From Cotesia glomerata (lineage: Eukaryota; Arthropoda; Insecta; Hymenoptera; Braconidae), in assembly GCF_020080835.1 (NCBI RefSeq), contig NC_058166.1, forward strand, positions 6,200,001 to 6,264,000: a stretch of 64,000 bases of DNA. The letters are read 5' to 3'. A model generated the notes under the pieces. It saw only the letters and a program-made list of their open reading frames with translations. It made no database searches and was not told the DNA's origin. The first letter of the stretch is position 1, and each line of letters opens with the position of its first letter. Shown in pieces: positions 12,108-23,919 of this stretch. Made by a program: the position numbers and the translations under genes.

Positions 12108-15100
12108 TTTATTAGGATTTGAGCTCTAAAATTAAAGAACAAACGACCTAGACCTTTCATATGATATGATTATAGCTCTGCCCGTAATATTTTATTTATT
12201 TGTGACTTTTTAATTTTGTGCGGGAATATCACAAATTTCAAATAAAAAATGTTAAAATTACTTCATGAATACATATTTCTAGAAAAAACCATCAAACGAA
12301 TCTACATGAGTATGTTTTTAAACATATTTTTCTTATCAAATTTAATTTATTGACTAGACTAAATACATATGAAAATAAACATTGTTTGAGTTTTACTATC
12401 TTCGGGCAAGCCAGCAGTTCAAGATCTAGGCTATTCCCATTGGATAGTGTACATATTCTATCATTTTGTGGTCGTTGCCTATAGGTGGCATTGTTAGTCA
12501 ATCGAGTAAGTTTCAAATAATTGTAATCTTTCGGTGAAAAGACTTATAACTATGCGCATGGTGTATTGTGTCATTTACTAGCTACGACATCATAATAACA
12601 ATAACAATAATAATAATTATAAGACTGAAATTTTAATTATACCGGTAATAACAAATTGATGTTGAAAATAATAGTAATTCTAATATTTATCATTATTATT
12701 ACTAAACTAATTATTGTTATTATTAAATTGATGTTCATTGGAATATCAAATCTAAATTAATAATTCTTTTAATTTACATAAATTTTGAAATTTTAACTAT
12801 ATATACATTAAAAATTTGAAATCCCCATTGATAAGTTAGTTAATCGATTTAAACCGAGGAGTTTACACGGTTCAGATACGATAAGTTTTTTAATGCTACT
12901 AGCTACTATGAGAGAAAAAGAATTTCAAAGTTTTTATTAGGAATTTGATTTTCAAAATTAACGAACAAAAAACCTTTTATATGACAATAGCTTTGCCTGA
13001 ATTAATTTATTTGTTTATGAATTTTTAATTTTGCGCGGGAAAAATTTAATTTTGAAATTAAGAATGTAAAAATATTTTATAAATACAAAATTTCTAGAAC
13101 AAACTATCAAACAACTTTATATGTGTATGGTTTTAAACCTATTCTTCCTATTAAATTTTATTCATTAACTAGACTACATACACAACAGGCTAAACATTGT
13201 TTATCTTATCATATATTTATCTTATCTTATATTTTTCTTATCAAATTTAATTTATTGACTAGACTAAATACATATGAAAATAAACATTGTTTAAGTTTCA
13301 CTATCTTCCTGCAAGTCAGCAGTTCAAGATCTAGGCATCTCTCATTGGATAGTGTACACATTCTATGACTTTATAGTCGTTGCCTACAGGTGGCATTGTT
13401 ATTCAATCAAGTAGGTTTCAAATAATTGTAATATTTAGGTGAAAAATCCTATAATTATGCGCATGATGCATTGTGTCATTTACTAACAACAATATCTCAG
13501 AATAACAATAATGATAATAATAATTATAAAACTGAAATTAATAATGTCGGTAATAATTAATTTATGTTAGAAATAATAGTAACATTAATATCTATCATTA
13601 TCATTACTACTACTAAAATAATTACTGTTATTATTAAATTAATGTGTATTGGAATATTGGATAATTAATAATTTTTTGAATTTAATAAAAATTCAAAAAT
13701 TTTTACTGTATATTCATAAAAAATGTAAAATCCCCATTGATAAGTTAGTTAATCGATTTAAACCGAGGAGTTTACCCGGGTCAGTCACGTTACGTTTTTT
13801 AATGCTACTAGCTACCATGAGAGAAACAGAATTTTAATTTTTTTATTAGGATTTGATTTTCAAAATTAACGAACTAACAACTTTTCAGATGATAATAGCT
13901 TTGCCTGCATTAATTTATTTGTTTATGAATTTTTAATTTTACGCGGGAAAAATTTAATTTTGAAATTAAGAATGTAAAAATATTTTATAAATACAGAATT
14001 TCTAGAACAAACTATCAAACAACTTTATGTGTATGGTTTTAAACCTATTCTTCCTATTAAATTTTATTCATTAACTTGACTACATACACAACAGGCTAAA
14101 CATTGTTTAAGTTTCACTATCTTCCTGCAAGTCAGCAGTTCAAGATCTAGGCATCTCTCATTGGATAGTGTACACATTCTATGATTTTGTGGTCGTTGCC
14201 GATAGGTGGCATTGTTATTCAATCAAGTACGTTTCAAATAATTGTAATCTTTAGGTGAAAAGTCTTACAATTATGCGCTTGGTGTATTGTGTCATTTACT
14301 TACAACAATATCAAAATAACAATAACACTAATAATAATAATTATAAGACTGAAATTAATTATATCGGTAATACCAAATTGATGTTAAAAATATTATTATC
14401 ATTATTATTACTAAATGAATTATTGTTATTATTAAATAAATGTGTATTAGAGTATTAAATCCTAATCAACAACTTTTTTAATTTACAAAAATGTTAAAAT
14501 TTTTACTATATATAAATAAAAATTTAAAATTCCTATTAATAAGTTAGTTAATCGCTTTAAACCGAGAAGTTTATGTGGATCAGTCACGTTAAGTTTTTTA
14601 ATGCTACTAGCTACTATGAAAGAAACAGAATTTCAATTTTTTTATTAGGATTTGATTATCAAAATTAACGAACAAACAACCTATCATATGACTATAGCTT
14701 TGCCTGCATTAATTTATTCATTGATGAATTTTTAATTTTGCGCGGGAAAAATTTAATTTTGAAATTAAGAATGTAAAAATATTTTATAAATACAAAATTT
14801 CTAGAACAAACTATCAAACAACTTTATATGTGTATGGTTTTAAACCTACTCTTCCTATTAAATTTCATTTATTAACTAGACTAAATACACAACAGGCTAA
14901 ACATTGTTCAAGTTTCACTATCTTCCTGCAAGTCAGCACTTTAAGATCTAGGCATCTCTCATTGGATAGTGTACGCATTCTATGACTTTTTAGTCGTTGC
15001 CTACAGGTGGCATTGTTATTCAATCAAGTAGGTTTCAAATAATTGTAATCTTTAGGTGAAAAATCTTATAATTATACGCATAATGCATTGTGTCATTTAC

Positions 15101-15330
15101 TAACAACAATATCTTAATAACATCAAATAATAAAAATGAATGATAATGATCATCATAATATTAATAACAATAATAATGATAACGACAAAACTTAAAATAA
15201 AAATAATTTTGAAAGTAATTATATCGGTAATAATAAATTGATGATAAAAATTATAGTAATAATAATAATATTTGTCATTATCATTTATTATTGCTATAAT
15301 AATTATTTTTATTATTTAATTATTGTGAAT
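12108..15330. repeat. Four-copy tandem array of a ~0.8-kb unit
   Basis: The landmark ATTAGGATTTGA (with variants) marks unit starts near 12110, 12936, 13845 and 14644. Every unit then carries TTGCGCGGGAAAAA, TTTCTAGAACAAACTATC, CAGTTCAAGATCTAGGC, ATTGGATAGTGTACA, GGTGGCATTGTTA and an (AAT)n-rich tail. Spacings are about 826, 909 and 799 bp. The second unit is longer because it contains an extra ~105 bp (about 13190-13295) whose sequence matches unit 1, as if patched by unequal exchange. There is no coding potential. A fifth, partial copy lies at 34237-34650. Confidence 0.85.
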
Positions 15331-15471
15331 TTAAAATTTTTTTAAATTCGGGAAGTTATTGGTTTTACCCCTTTTTGCGGAAATCGATTTTTCATCAGAT
15401 CTCGACGTTTTGAGGTCCTAGGAAGTGGTCCTGACTATTCTCGCGATTGTTCCGTGCGGCTGTATTCATGG

Positions 15472-15630
<159 letters not shown>

Positions 15631-15934
15631 TATGTATGTAAGCCTGTTATAACTTTTGAACGGTTTAACCGATCGGATCGAGATAGGTGGCAATCCGAAG
15701 AGTATCATTGCTATTAAATTATGTGAAAATATACATTGATTCGGTTTGCTAGATTTTGATTATAGCTTATGAATAATTTATTAATATCAATTTATAAATT
15801 TTATTCTATCACAATTGTAAATGGTTTTGTTTCACTGTTACGATAAAAATTATCTCATGATACTGAAATTTACCTACATCCGGAAATTTTCATTAAAAAA
15901 ATATTTAGTTTAATCTTTCAGAAATATTTTTGTT

Positions 15935-16190
15935 AGTAAGTTAATTAATCGACTCTTAATAATACTTTTGTCCACGCACGTGTTTCATGAGGTGGCATTA
16001 AAATTTATTTATAATAACCAGAGACTTAGCAAGTTAAATAATCGACCCTTAATAACACTTTTGTCCACGCACGTGTTTCATGAGGTGGCGCTAAAATTAA
16101 TAAGAACCAGATAGTTAGTAAGTTAATTAATCAAACCCATAATGGCACTTTTGTCCACGCGGGTGTTGCATGAGATGGCGCTAAAAAAAA
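15935..16190. repeat. Three direct copies of a ~95-bp unit
   Basis: Each copy contains AAGTTAATTAATCGA, then CTTTTGTCCACGCACGTGTT (last copy CGCGGGTGTT), then CATGAGGTGGCGCTAAAA (with variants). They sit about 400-600 bp upstream of the gene at 16567. They might be a promoter-proximal repeat, but no evidence ties them to it. The intervals 15627-15934 and 16191-16566 are otherwise unremarkable apart from the probable 5' UTR acceptor at 16537. Confidence 0.75.
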
Positions 16191-16566
16191 TAGCAGGGAG
16201 CATCTTAAGAAATTTTGAGGAAACCCTTTTAACATAATAGTGCACACAGTTAATTTACATTTATATCTACTTATATCATTGCGCTTTGGTCGAATATTCT
16301 GTTTCGTGGTCATTATTAGTTTTGTGCTCATTACAATATAATTGACACGTAAGTACGTTAGTGAACAATTTCTTTTATTAAAATAAAAGTAGTTAATAAT
16401 TTTTTATTAAAATAAAAGTAATTAATAATATTTATAATGTGTTGTGCTAGAGTTTATATTTATATAAAATAAAAAATAATTATACCAAGTAAAAAAGCAA
16501 GTTATCATTATTAATATTATTATTAATATCTTTTCAGATTATATTATTCCTATTATTCCACCAACA

Positions 16567-18230
16567 ATGGCGGACAACAACCAACAACTCCCGCTTTCCC
16601 GTAAGTTTGATATTTTTTTAATATTTTTTCCTGGTTTTTCGGATCTAAAATCATATTAATATTATTAATTATTATCACTAATTAACCTTACTCTTAAAAA
16701 TGATCATATAGACTGTAAATTGTTAATTACACTGAGGTTATCAGACATCACAAATTTTTATAAAATTTTACGGCAATGAAATTATTATTATAAAAAAGTT
16801 CCACACGTGAAAATTGAAAAAAATTATAGTGCAAATTTTGAAAAAAATTTTTTTTATTTTTATTGGTTTGTTATAAGAATTAAAAAAAATTTACAGTTAT
16901 CAGCTTACGTTAGTATCATGAAAATGTTTATTTATAAAATTCTACGGCAATGAAATTATTGTTAAAAAAAAATTTTCATAAAAAATTCTACAACAGAAAA
17001 TTAAAAACAATAATTAGTGGAAATTTATAAAAGAAATTTTTTTATTTTATCGATTTGTTATAAGAATTAAAAAAAATTAACAGTTGTCAGCTTACGTTAG
17101 TATGATGAAAATGTAAATTCAATTTTTCAGAAAATGTCCTCAGCCAGGCTATGAGAAACGTTCAGCAGGCGCTGAACGATTTCAATCAATTGTCCCGACA
17201 GCATGGATTACACTACAGACTGCCTTTTGATCAGGCGCATTTAAATGTCTTTTATCCACCTCCACCCCCACCTCCACAAGTATTAGTAGGTCAAAACGAG
17301 TTGCCTCAAGGGAAAGTTCCTGGTGGACAAGCTCTTATTGTCCAACCTGCAGGTGTTGGAGCTGGCGGTGTTCCTGTTGCTGATGATCAAGTTGGTGGCG
17401 ATCCTGCTGCAGATGGTCCTGTTGCTGATGATCAAGCTGGTGGTGGTCCTGCTGGTGGTGGTCCTGCTGGTGGTGGTCCTGCTGGTGGTGGTCCTGCTGG
17501 TGGTGGTCCTGCTAGTGGTGGTCCTGCTGGTGGTGGTCCTGCTGCTGATGTCGTCCTGATGATAATCAAGCTGCTGATGGTCGTGCTGCTAATGGTGGTC
17601 ATGCTGGTGATGATTCAGTTGCTGATGGTCAAGTTCTTGGTGAACAAGGCCCACATCATCAGGATCAGGGTGCAGTCCCACAGCTTCGAAATTTCGGTGG
17701 GCAGGCCCATTATGGACACGCTTTAAAAAACCACGCCCACAGAGGACACGCCCCGCAAAATCAGAGAGCATGGAATGGTCCACCACCATTTCCTCAAAGA
17801 CTAGCCGATGGAGTGCAGCGACTTCAAGTTCCCGGGATCCAAGTCCCTCGAGGACCAGCTCCTGGTGGTAACCAAGAACAAGTCCCACAAAGGCAAGTTA
17901 TTCGAGAGATGCAACAAGTCCCTCCGGAAGACTTACCTCAACAACGAGCACCAGAACTGGGATTGGCCGAGTATCCTTTAATCGAGCCTGGTTCTCCAAC
18001 GTCATCAGGTCAGTATAATTAATTATTGTTAATTATATAAATTTGATTAGTTTATTATTTACATCTTATCAATAAAATTGACTAATTATTTCTGTTTTAT
18101 AGTCCGATCCGCTCGTTACATGGCTGGAGGATCTGGACACAAAAATAAAAAATTTCGTGGAAGAGGTCGTGGAAAAGGTCGTGGAAGAGGTCGCGGAAAG
18201 AGTAGCGTAGTCAACGTTTTTATGCAATAA
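16567..18230 (+). pseudogene. Three-exon gene for a Pro/Gly-rich protein with RG-rich tail; one frameshift
   Basis: Exons are 16567-16600, 17131-18008 and 18103-18230, with donors GTAAGT and GTCAGT and acceptors TTTCAG and TTATAG. CTTTTCAG at 16530-16537 suggests a further 5' UTR intron. The protein starts MADNNQQLPLS and has a polar segment, a seven-proline run (YPPPPPPPQ), then degenerate Asp/Gly repeats (VADDQ, GGGPA repeated at least seven times). After the repeats the frame moves by one base near 17551 and continues as a Gln/Pro-rich region. The end is RGRGRGKGRGRGRGKS. The splice phases only agree if one base is missing near 17551, so this is a recent frameshift or an assembly error in a repeat. 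The RG tail suggests RNA binding (inference). I recognise no family. Confidence 0.6.
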
Positions 18231-18252
18231 TATTTGCATACGCAAGACAATT

Positions 18253-18576
18253 AGCTTGATTTGAGAGAAAAATTCTTCAACTTGAAAAATTATTTTAGAG
18301 AGCTCCATCGTCTATATTTTGTCAGACTAAGAAATTTTTCTTGGTTTAATTAAATTTTCCTGATTAAAAAAAGTATTGAGAACAATAGAAACGGAATTTA
18401 AAAAAATTCGATTTATCATAAAAGTAATTCTTTTCAATTCCGTTTCGATTGTGCTCAATATTTTTTTTAAACAAGGTTCATTTGATTGAAAACTTCTTGT
18501 CTTCATTTAAGACGATGAAGCTCTTGGAAATAATTTTCTCGATTTTAGAATTTTTCTCTCCAATGAAGTTAATTAT
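18253..18576. repeat. Foldback hairpin just downstream of the RG-rich gene
   Basis: The arms pair: GAGAGAAAAATTCT near 18261 with AGAATTTTTCTCTC near 18550, and AGAAACGGAATT near 18388 with AATTCCGTTTCGA near 18436, through imperfect stems. It begins about 20 bp after the stop codon, so a transcript of the gene could carry the hairpin in its 3' UTR. Otherwise it is a MITE inserted there. Confidence 0.65.
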
Positions 18577-19921
18577 TCTCATTATATTCATTATTTATAT
18601 TACTTAACTATATCACTTAAATTACGTTCTGACTCATTGTAGTACATTTTATATAATTTTTCTATATATAACTAAATAAATCTTGTACGAGTTTTATATC
18701 AAATTTAATAAATAATTGATGAAGTTTAATTTTTTCTTGTATTTTTTTATTGTAAATAATTATGAATGTTATAAATTATAATTATATCTAAAGAAATTAA
18801 TAAATTAAAATTTGACCCTTAGTGTAAAGAAAAAAAAAAAACTGACCAGTAATTTAAATTTTGCGCTCTCATTTTAACCAATAAAGCATCAGAGTTAATT
18901 TTTGGATGCGGCTATAAATTTATTTTTGTCATAGTGTGTGATGCTTATAGATGCATCTAGCAGGTGACACTACTTGTCAGCAAAGTGTGAATTTAAATTA
19001 AATGTAATTCGAATTAATTAAATATTTTATTAAATTATATAATTTAAATAGTGAAAATTGTTTAATTTAAAATGTTTAAGTTTTATGTTGTAGAATATTT
19101 ATTATATAGGATATTTTTTTAAATAAACCTAACTAAATATCATTGATTTTTTTATAGTATCACCATTATTGACCATTATTTGAAAAAAATTTTATTAAAT
19201 TATTGTATTAAACTAATGTTAGCTATTCTGACGCTATCACCGTTGTTAGTCGTAGGCTCTTTTTTGGAAGCTTTATTTTATTTGATTTTAAAATTTATTT
19301 GAGACAATTAAAAAAATAAACTTTTTAAAATACCATTTACTGTCGCCTACCTCTGAGGAGTGTTAATTCTTTCGAATTGCCGCTCAATTTGTCAGTAGTG
19401 ACATCTAGGCGCTACTACTGAGATCCGATTGATTGACTAGCGTAGTTTGTCATGAAAATTTGTCAATGTCAAATGATGTTTCAAAAAAACATAATTGGGA
19501 TTTTCTGATATCCACCTTCTTTTTTATTAATTGCACTCAGTGACATTCATAGCTTTACTAACGTACCAATTATACGATAAATGCTCTGAAGATATTTGTT
19601 ATATTAGGTAGATATGTAAATAAAGACGGCATAGTTGTTTATCAAACACCCTTCAAATTTTGTAATTTTATTGTAATTTTACCAGAAATTTGAATGAAAT
19701 GCTATGCACGCACCGTAATTTTAACCAATGGTAAATCGTGTCTCGTTTTTTTTAATTCCGACTCTTGACTAACTTCAAGCATTTATATATTTTTATTTTA
19801 TAGATAACTTGAAAAATTTTATTATAATGTTTATTAGTCTATGTTTTTATGCGTCAAAATTGGAAACGAAAATATAAGTTACAATTATAAACATTTATAA
19901 TTATTATATATGTAACAAGAG

Positions 19922-19986
<65 letters not shown>

Positions 19987-20120
19987 TTACTTGAATTGTT
20001 TTCAATTGTTGATTATTATTACGTTACACTAATTAATTGAACATTTCATTAGCTTTTAAGCTGAGTGACTATTTATTATCTATTTTTATTTTCTTGCCTA
20101 TTTTTGTGAAGTAATAATTA
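18577..20120. other. AT-rich intergenic stretch
   Basis: No gene or repeat is recognised except the (TA)n run at 19924-19981. Confidence 0.5.
19924..19981. repeat. (TA)n microsatellite
   Basis: About 29 TA dinucleotides in a row. Confidence 0.97.
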
Positions 20121-20124
20121 AAAT

Positions 20125-20440
20125 AAAAAAAAAACAGTCTGCTGTGCGATTGTTTAATATTAAAAAAAACAGTCTGCTGTGCGATTGTTTAATATCAAAA
20201 AACAGTCTGCTGTGCGATTGTTTAATAAAAAAAAAACAGTCTGCTGTGCGATTGTTTAATAAAAAAAACAGTCTGCTGTGCGATTGTTTAATAAAAAAAA
20301 CAGTCTGCTGTGCGATTGTTTAATAAAAAAAAAACAGTCTGCTGTGCGATTGTTTAATAAAAAAAACAGTCTGCTGTGCGATTGTTTAATAAAAAAAACA
20401 GTCTGCTGTGCGATTGTTTAGTAAAAAAAAACAGTCTATA
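20125..20440. repeat. Minisatellite, ~31-33 bp unit, nine full copies
   Basis: CAGTCTGCTGTGCGATTG followed by TTTAATA and a poly(A) run of variable length occurs nine times without interruption, with a tenth truncated copy at 20431. The core is invariant and only A-run length and two or three junction bases vary. It lies just before the Helitron reading frame. Confidence 0.95.
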
Positions 20441-20696
20441 TAACATTTATTAAAAATTTGTAGTAAAAACCAGTTAATCAATATTTCTAACGTAAGAATA
20501 GAATTTTTATTTATTTATACTGTAAATCTTTCAGGTGACTTTTTTTTAAGATTTCTTACTTCATTGTATATAAATTTACTAACATAACTTGAAATTTATA
20601 ATAATTTCATTAATAAACGACTTACATAAAATTTTTTTTAAATTTATTTCCCATATAAACATTTTTACCTTAATTTATTTAATTAACTATTCTAAT

Positions 20697-23452
20697 TAAA
20701 AATATTTTCTCCTGATAATTTAAATATATCTGTTATTGCTAACAATCAATTGTTACAAGATGAACATATCGATCATTTTGCTCTCCTCCTTCACAATCAA
20801 TTTCAGTATGCTATTCGAGAAAGTTGGTATGTTCAACATCCAGAAGCTATTGAAAAACTGGATGCTAATAAAGAGCATATACAAATATTGCATAGTCGCG
20901 ACACAGATTATAATTTTAATCAAAATGATAGGTATGGCACCGATCACTGGGTTTGCAGTTATTATGATACCAAAAAAATTTATATTTTTGATTCTGCAAA
21001 TAGAAAACAACTCCATGAAAAGCATAAGATTTTTTTAGAAAAATTATACCCAGGATTTACATTTAATAGTAATACAATTGAATTTTCTGATGTACAAAGA
21101 CAACCAAATAATTATGATTGTGGAGTTTATGCGATAGCATTTGCAACTTCTCTGGCTTTAGGAGAGTGGCCAATAAAAGCTTTATTTTTATTTGATCATA
21201 ATCAAATGCGCCATCATTTAATAAAGATATATCAAACTAAAAATATATCTAATTTTCCAAAAATTGATAATGAAAAAAATTTAAGTAAACCTATTTTTAA
21301 TACAATGCAAGACAAAAGTATCAACATCACTAACTATAGCAAAGTCTTTCCAGTTTTGAATATTAACAAAAGAACTACTACAAAAATAAATCAAGAGCTG
21401 AACAATTCCAATGGTACCGAAAGTAATTCATCAATTAACATAAGAAAAAGAAAAAACGAAACAATGCCGGCAAATTATGAATTATCTACAGTTAAAATTA
21501 AAAAGAAATCCTTCATTCAGCAAAATTTAGAAATAAAACGTAGTACAATTACAGAAAAAAAAGATTTTCCAACAAATAAAAGACGAAAAAAGGTTAAAAC
21601 AACTATAAATGAAGAATTACCAATTAAAAAACGTAGAAATACCAATCACAGGTGTCCCTTATCAGTGTTGAATGACAAGTATCTAAATATGGTTACACAT
21701 GGAGATCAACTGCAGGATGAACATATGTATCAATTTAAATTAATTCTAGCTAATTGTTCGAATTACTATGATCATCGTGACACATTGTATTTGGCTAGAC
21801 CAGAAAACATTGAGCCTGTGCCACCTCTAAAAAACCATATTCAAATATTATACAGTACTGATAAACACTGGATATGCTCATATTATGATTCTAAAAAAAT
21901 ATATATCTATGATTCTTTGAATAAATTTATGTTAAATGAAGATCAAACCTTATTTTTGAGATATTTGTATCCTTACTTCAATATCAATGAAAAAAAATCA
22001 TTAATTTTCATGAGAGTTCAACGCCAACGTAATGGCACTGATTGTGGGGTGTTTGCCATTGCGTTTGCAATATCTTTATTATATAATCAAAAACCTGAAT
22101 GCATTGTCTACGAACAGAGTCTCATGCGTTCTCATTTGGCTAAAATATTTCAGACGAATACAATTAGTCACTTTCCGACTACTGATCGCAATATTACCTT
22201 AAATTTACCATCTTTAAAAGAAATAATGAAAACGAATCATAAAAATTACAATCAACGAGTTAGTCACACGAATAAATTATTGCATAACAACAAAAACAAT
22301 GATACAGAATCTCATAAAAAAGAATTATTGATAAAGCAGTCTGAAATAATAATTAATTCACCGTCATTGCCTAATAATAATTCTTCAGAAAACTTAAGAG
22401 AATTGTCTGAAGAGAAAATTAATATCGAATATGGTGGTATTGTCGAAAATTTAATACCTAAACAGGACTCCAAAATTGATGACAAGAATCATTTAGATTC
22501 GAACTCAAAATCTATTGATAGTGAGAAAATTGTAATACCAACTGATAAAAAAATCCAAAAACAAAAAATATCAATAGCTAAAAAAATTGTGGCTAAATAT
22601 TGTCGAGAAAATTCAAGAAAAAATTTTATTAAAATAAAATCTTCTGAATATTATATTAATAAATTAGTTACAGTTATTGATGGGAAAAATCTTGTGGAGA
22701 AACATTTAGAAGCGCAAAGAATCATCAAATGGTGTATGTGTCAAAGAAAAATGTATATGAAATTATTAACAGATACTTTGCATATTTTGAAGAACAAAGC
22801 CGAATTCCATCTTTCACACCTACCTATTGATTCCTTAGCAATTACCATAGATGAATATAAGGCTATGTGTGGTCCATCTCTCCATCACTCAACTACAGAA
22901 CCTTATTTTTACGAAACGTCATATTCATTTGCAACAATTGAAGATCAAATTATTTCTATGAATAAATTAGGTCAATCTACAAATATACTACCTTTATTAA
23001 AAGATAAAAATGCAAAAAAAAAGTGGCTTTGCAATAATTACTGTCGAGTAACTATGGAGACGGAAATGTATATACGGTATAAAAACTTTCTTGAAAAATT
23101 AAAAACACGGAATTTGAATAATTTTCAAGCATTTTTGGATCAACTGTTTATATATCATTCAGTTGATGATGTCGTGGATAAATTAGGTCACTACAATTTT
23201 TGTCTTAGATCTTTTGATTCATGCAATTCAGAGTTATTATGCATTGAGTTATTATCACCTCATTTTCCTTCTGTTCGATATATTAAACAACTTATATACA
23301 AAATTAAAAGAAATTTAAATGACTTGAATCATCTAGATAAGGCATTAGAATCTGGCGATTCAGAATTTTTAATAAATGTTACTAATAAAATGAAAGAAGA
23401 AGGAAAAATATTAGATAGAAAAGAAGGAGGGTTATGTTTAGATGAAGATAAA
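20697..23452 (+). pseudogene. Helitron protein, N-terminal part: two tandem Ulp1-like (C48) cysteine protease domains
   Basis: The frame opens after a TAA near 20694 and has no nearby ATG, so the true start is probably in an upstream exon or lost. Domain 1 (about 20735-21260) has HWVCSYYD, IYIFDS and QRQPNNYDCG. Domain 2 (about 21700-22200) has HWICSYYD, IYIYDS and QRQRNGTDCG. Both keep the His, Asp, Gln and Cys expected of Ulp1/SENP-type C48 peptidases, which process SUMO or related modifiers. Between and after them are Lys/Asn-rich linkers with KKRRN-type basic clusters. From about 22560 comes a helical region with several Cys (YCRENSRK, MCQRK) that I cannot assign. The frame is cut at 23452 by the LTR element. 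It resumes in the same frame at 28516 once the 4-bp target duplication is discounted. Confidence 0.8.
23449..23452. other. Left target-site duplication TAAA
   Basis: TAAA here and TAAA at 28512-28515 flank the LTR element directly. A 4-bp duplication is normal for Ty3/Gypsy integrases. Confidence 0.85.
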
Positions 23453-23831
23453 TGTAATATCAAAAATAAAAAGAATATACGCCAAAAGCGTAGGCCATCA
23501 GGTAGTATTTAAGTTTAGCTGTAAGATACGATATCTGGAGTGTATGAGTGCAAGAGAGAAAGAATAAGAACGAGAGTATGTACTAAGGTACGTAGGTATG
23601 ATTTTTGAGAGATGCCAGAGTAAGTACGAAGAGTGGGAAAAGGGGATGAGTGCTGAGGGTCAGTTGACCTGTGTGTAAAAGTTAGTTCTATACGAGCATT
23701 TGACAAAGACGTGCCATTTTTCTTGTAAGACATTGTTCTAAATAAACTTACAATCATTTTAGATTCGACTAGTCATCACTTCTAGAAATAAGAACCTTAG
23801 CCCTAGTTATCCATCTACAGGGGATATCACA
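23453..23831 (+). repeat. 5' LTR (379 bp)
   Basis: Begins TGTAATATC and ends GATATCACA. It contains AATAAACTT near 23742, a possible polyadenylation signal. It supplies a 19-residue tail to the interrupted Helitron frame before a stop. Confidence 0.95.
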
Positions 23832-23834
23832 TTT

Positions 23835-23852
23835 TGGGGGCTCGTGCCAGGA
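23835..23852 (+). other. Primer-binding site, tRNA-Pro-like
   Basis: TGGGGGCTCGTGCCAGG begins 3 bp after the LTR. Its first 11 bases match the usual tRNA-Pro primer-binding sequence; the rest diverges. Confidence 0.6.
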
Positions 23853-23919
23853 TCTAGAGTGTAGTGACAGTGTGAATTTTAAAAGTTGAAAGTTTTCTTG
23901 ACAGTGTAGTGATATAGAA

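Noticed and set aside
12400..12430. tRNA or SINE-like B box (GTTCAAGATC) in the 0.8-kb repeat
   Set aside because: No matching A box or cloverleaf could be drawn.
14255..14458. Asn/Leu-rich ORF
   Set aside because: It runs through the trinucleotide tail of a tandem repeat unit and is not conserved in the other units.
20125..20440. Possible CRISPR array
   Set aside because: The copies are separated only by poly(A) of variable length, with no unique spacers, and the sequence is eukaryotic.
23453..23512. C-terminal end of the 920-aa frame
   Set aside because: The last 20 codons come from the 5' LTR of the inserted element, not from the Helitron.
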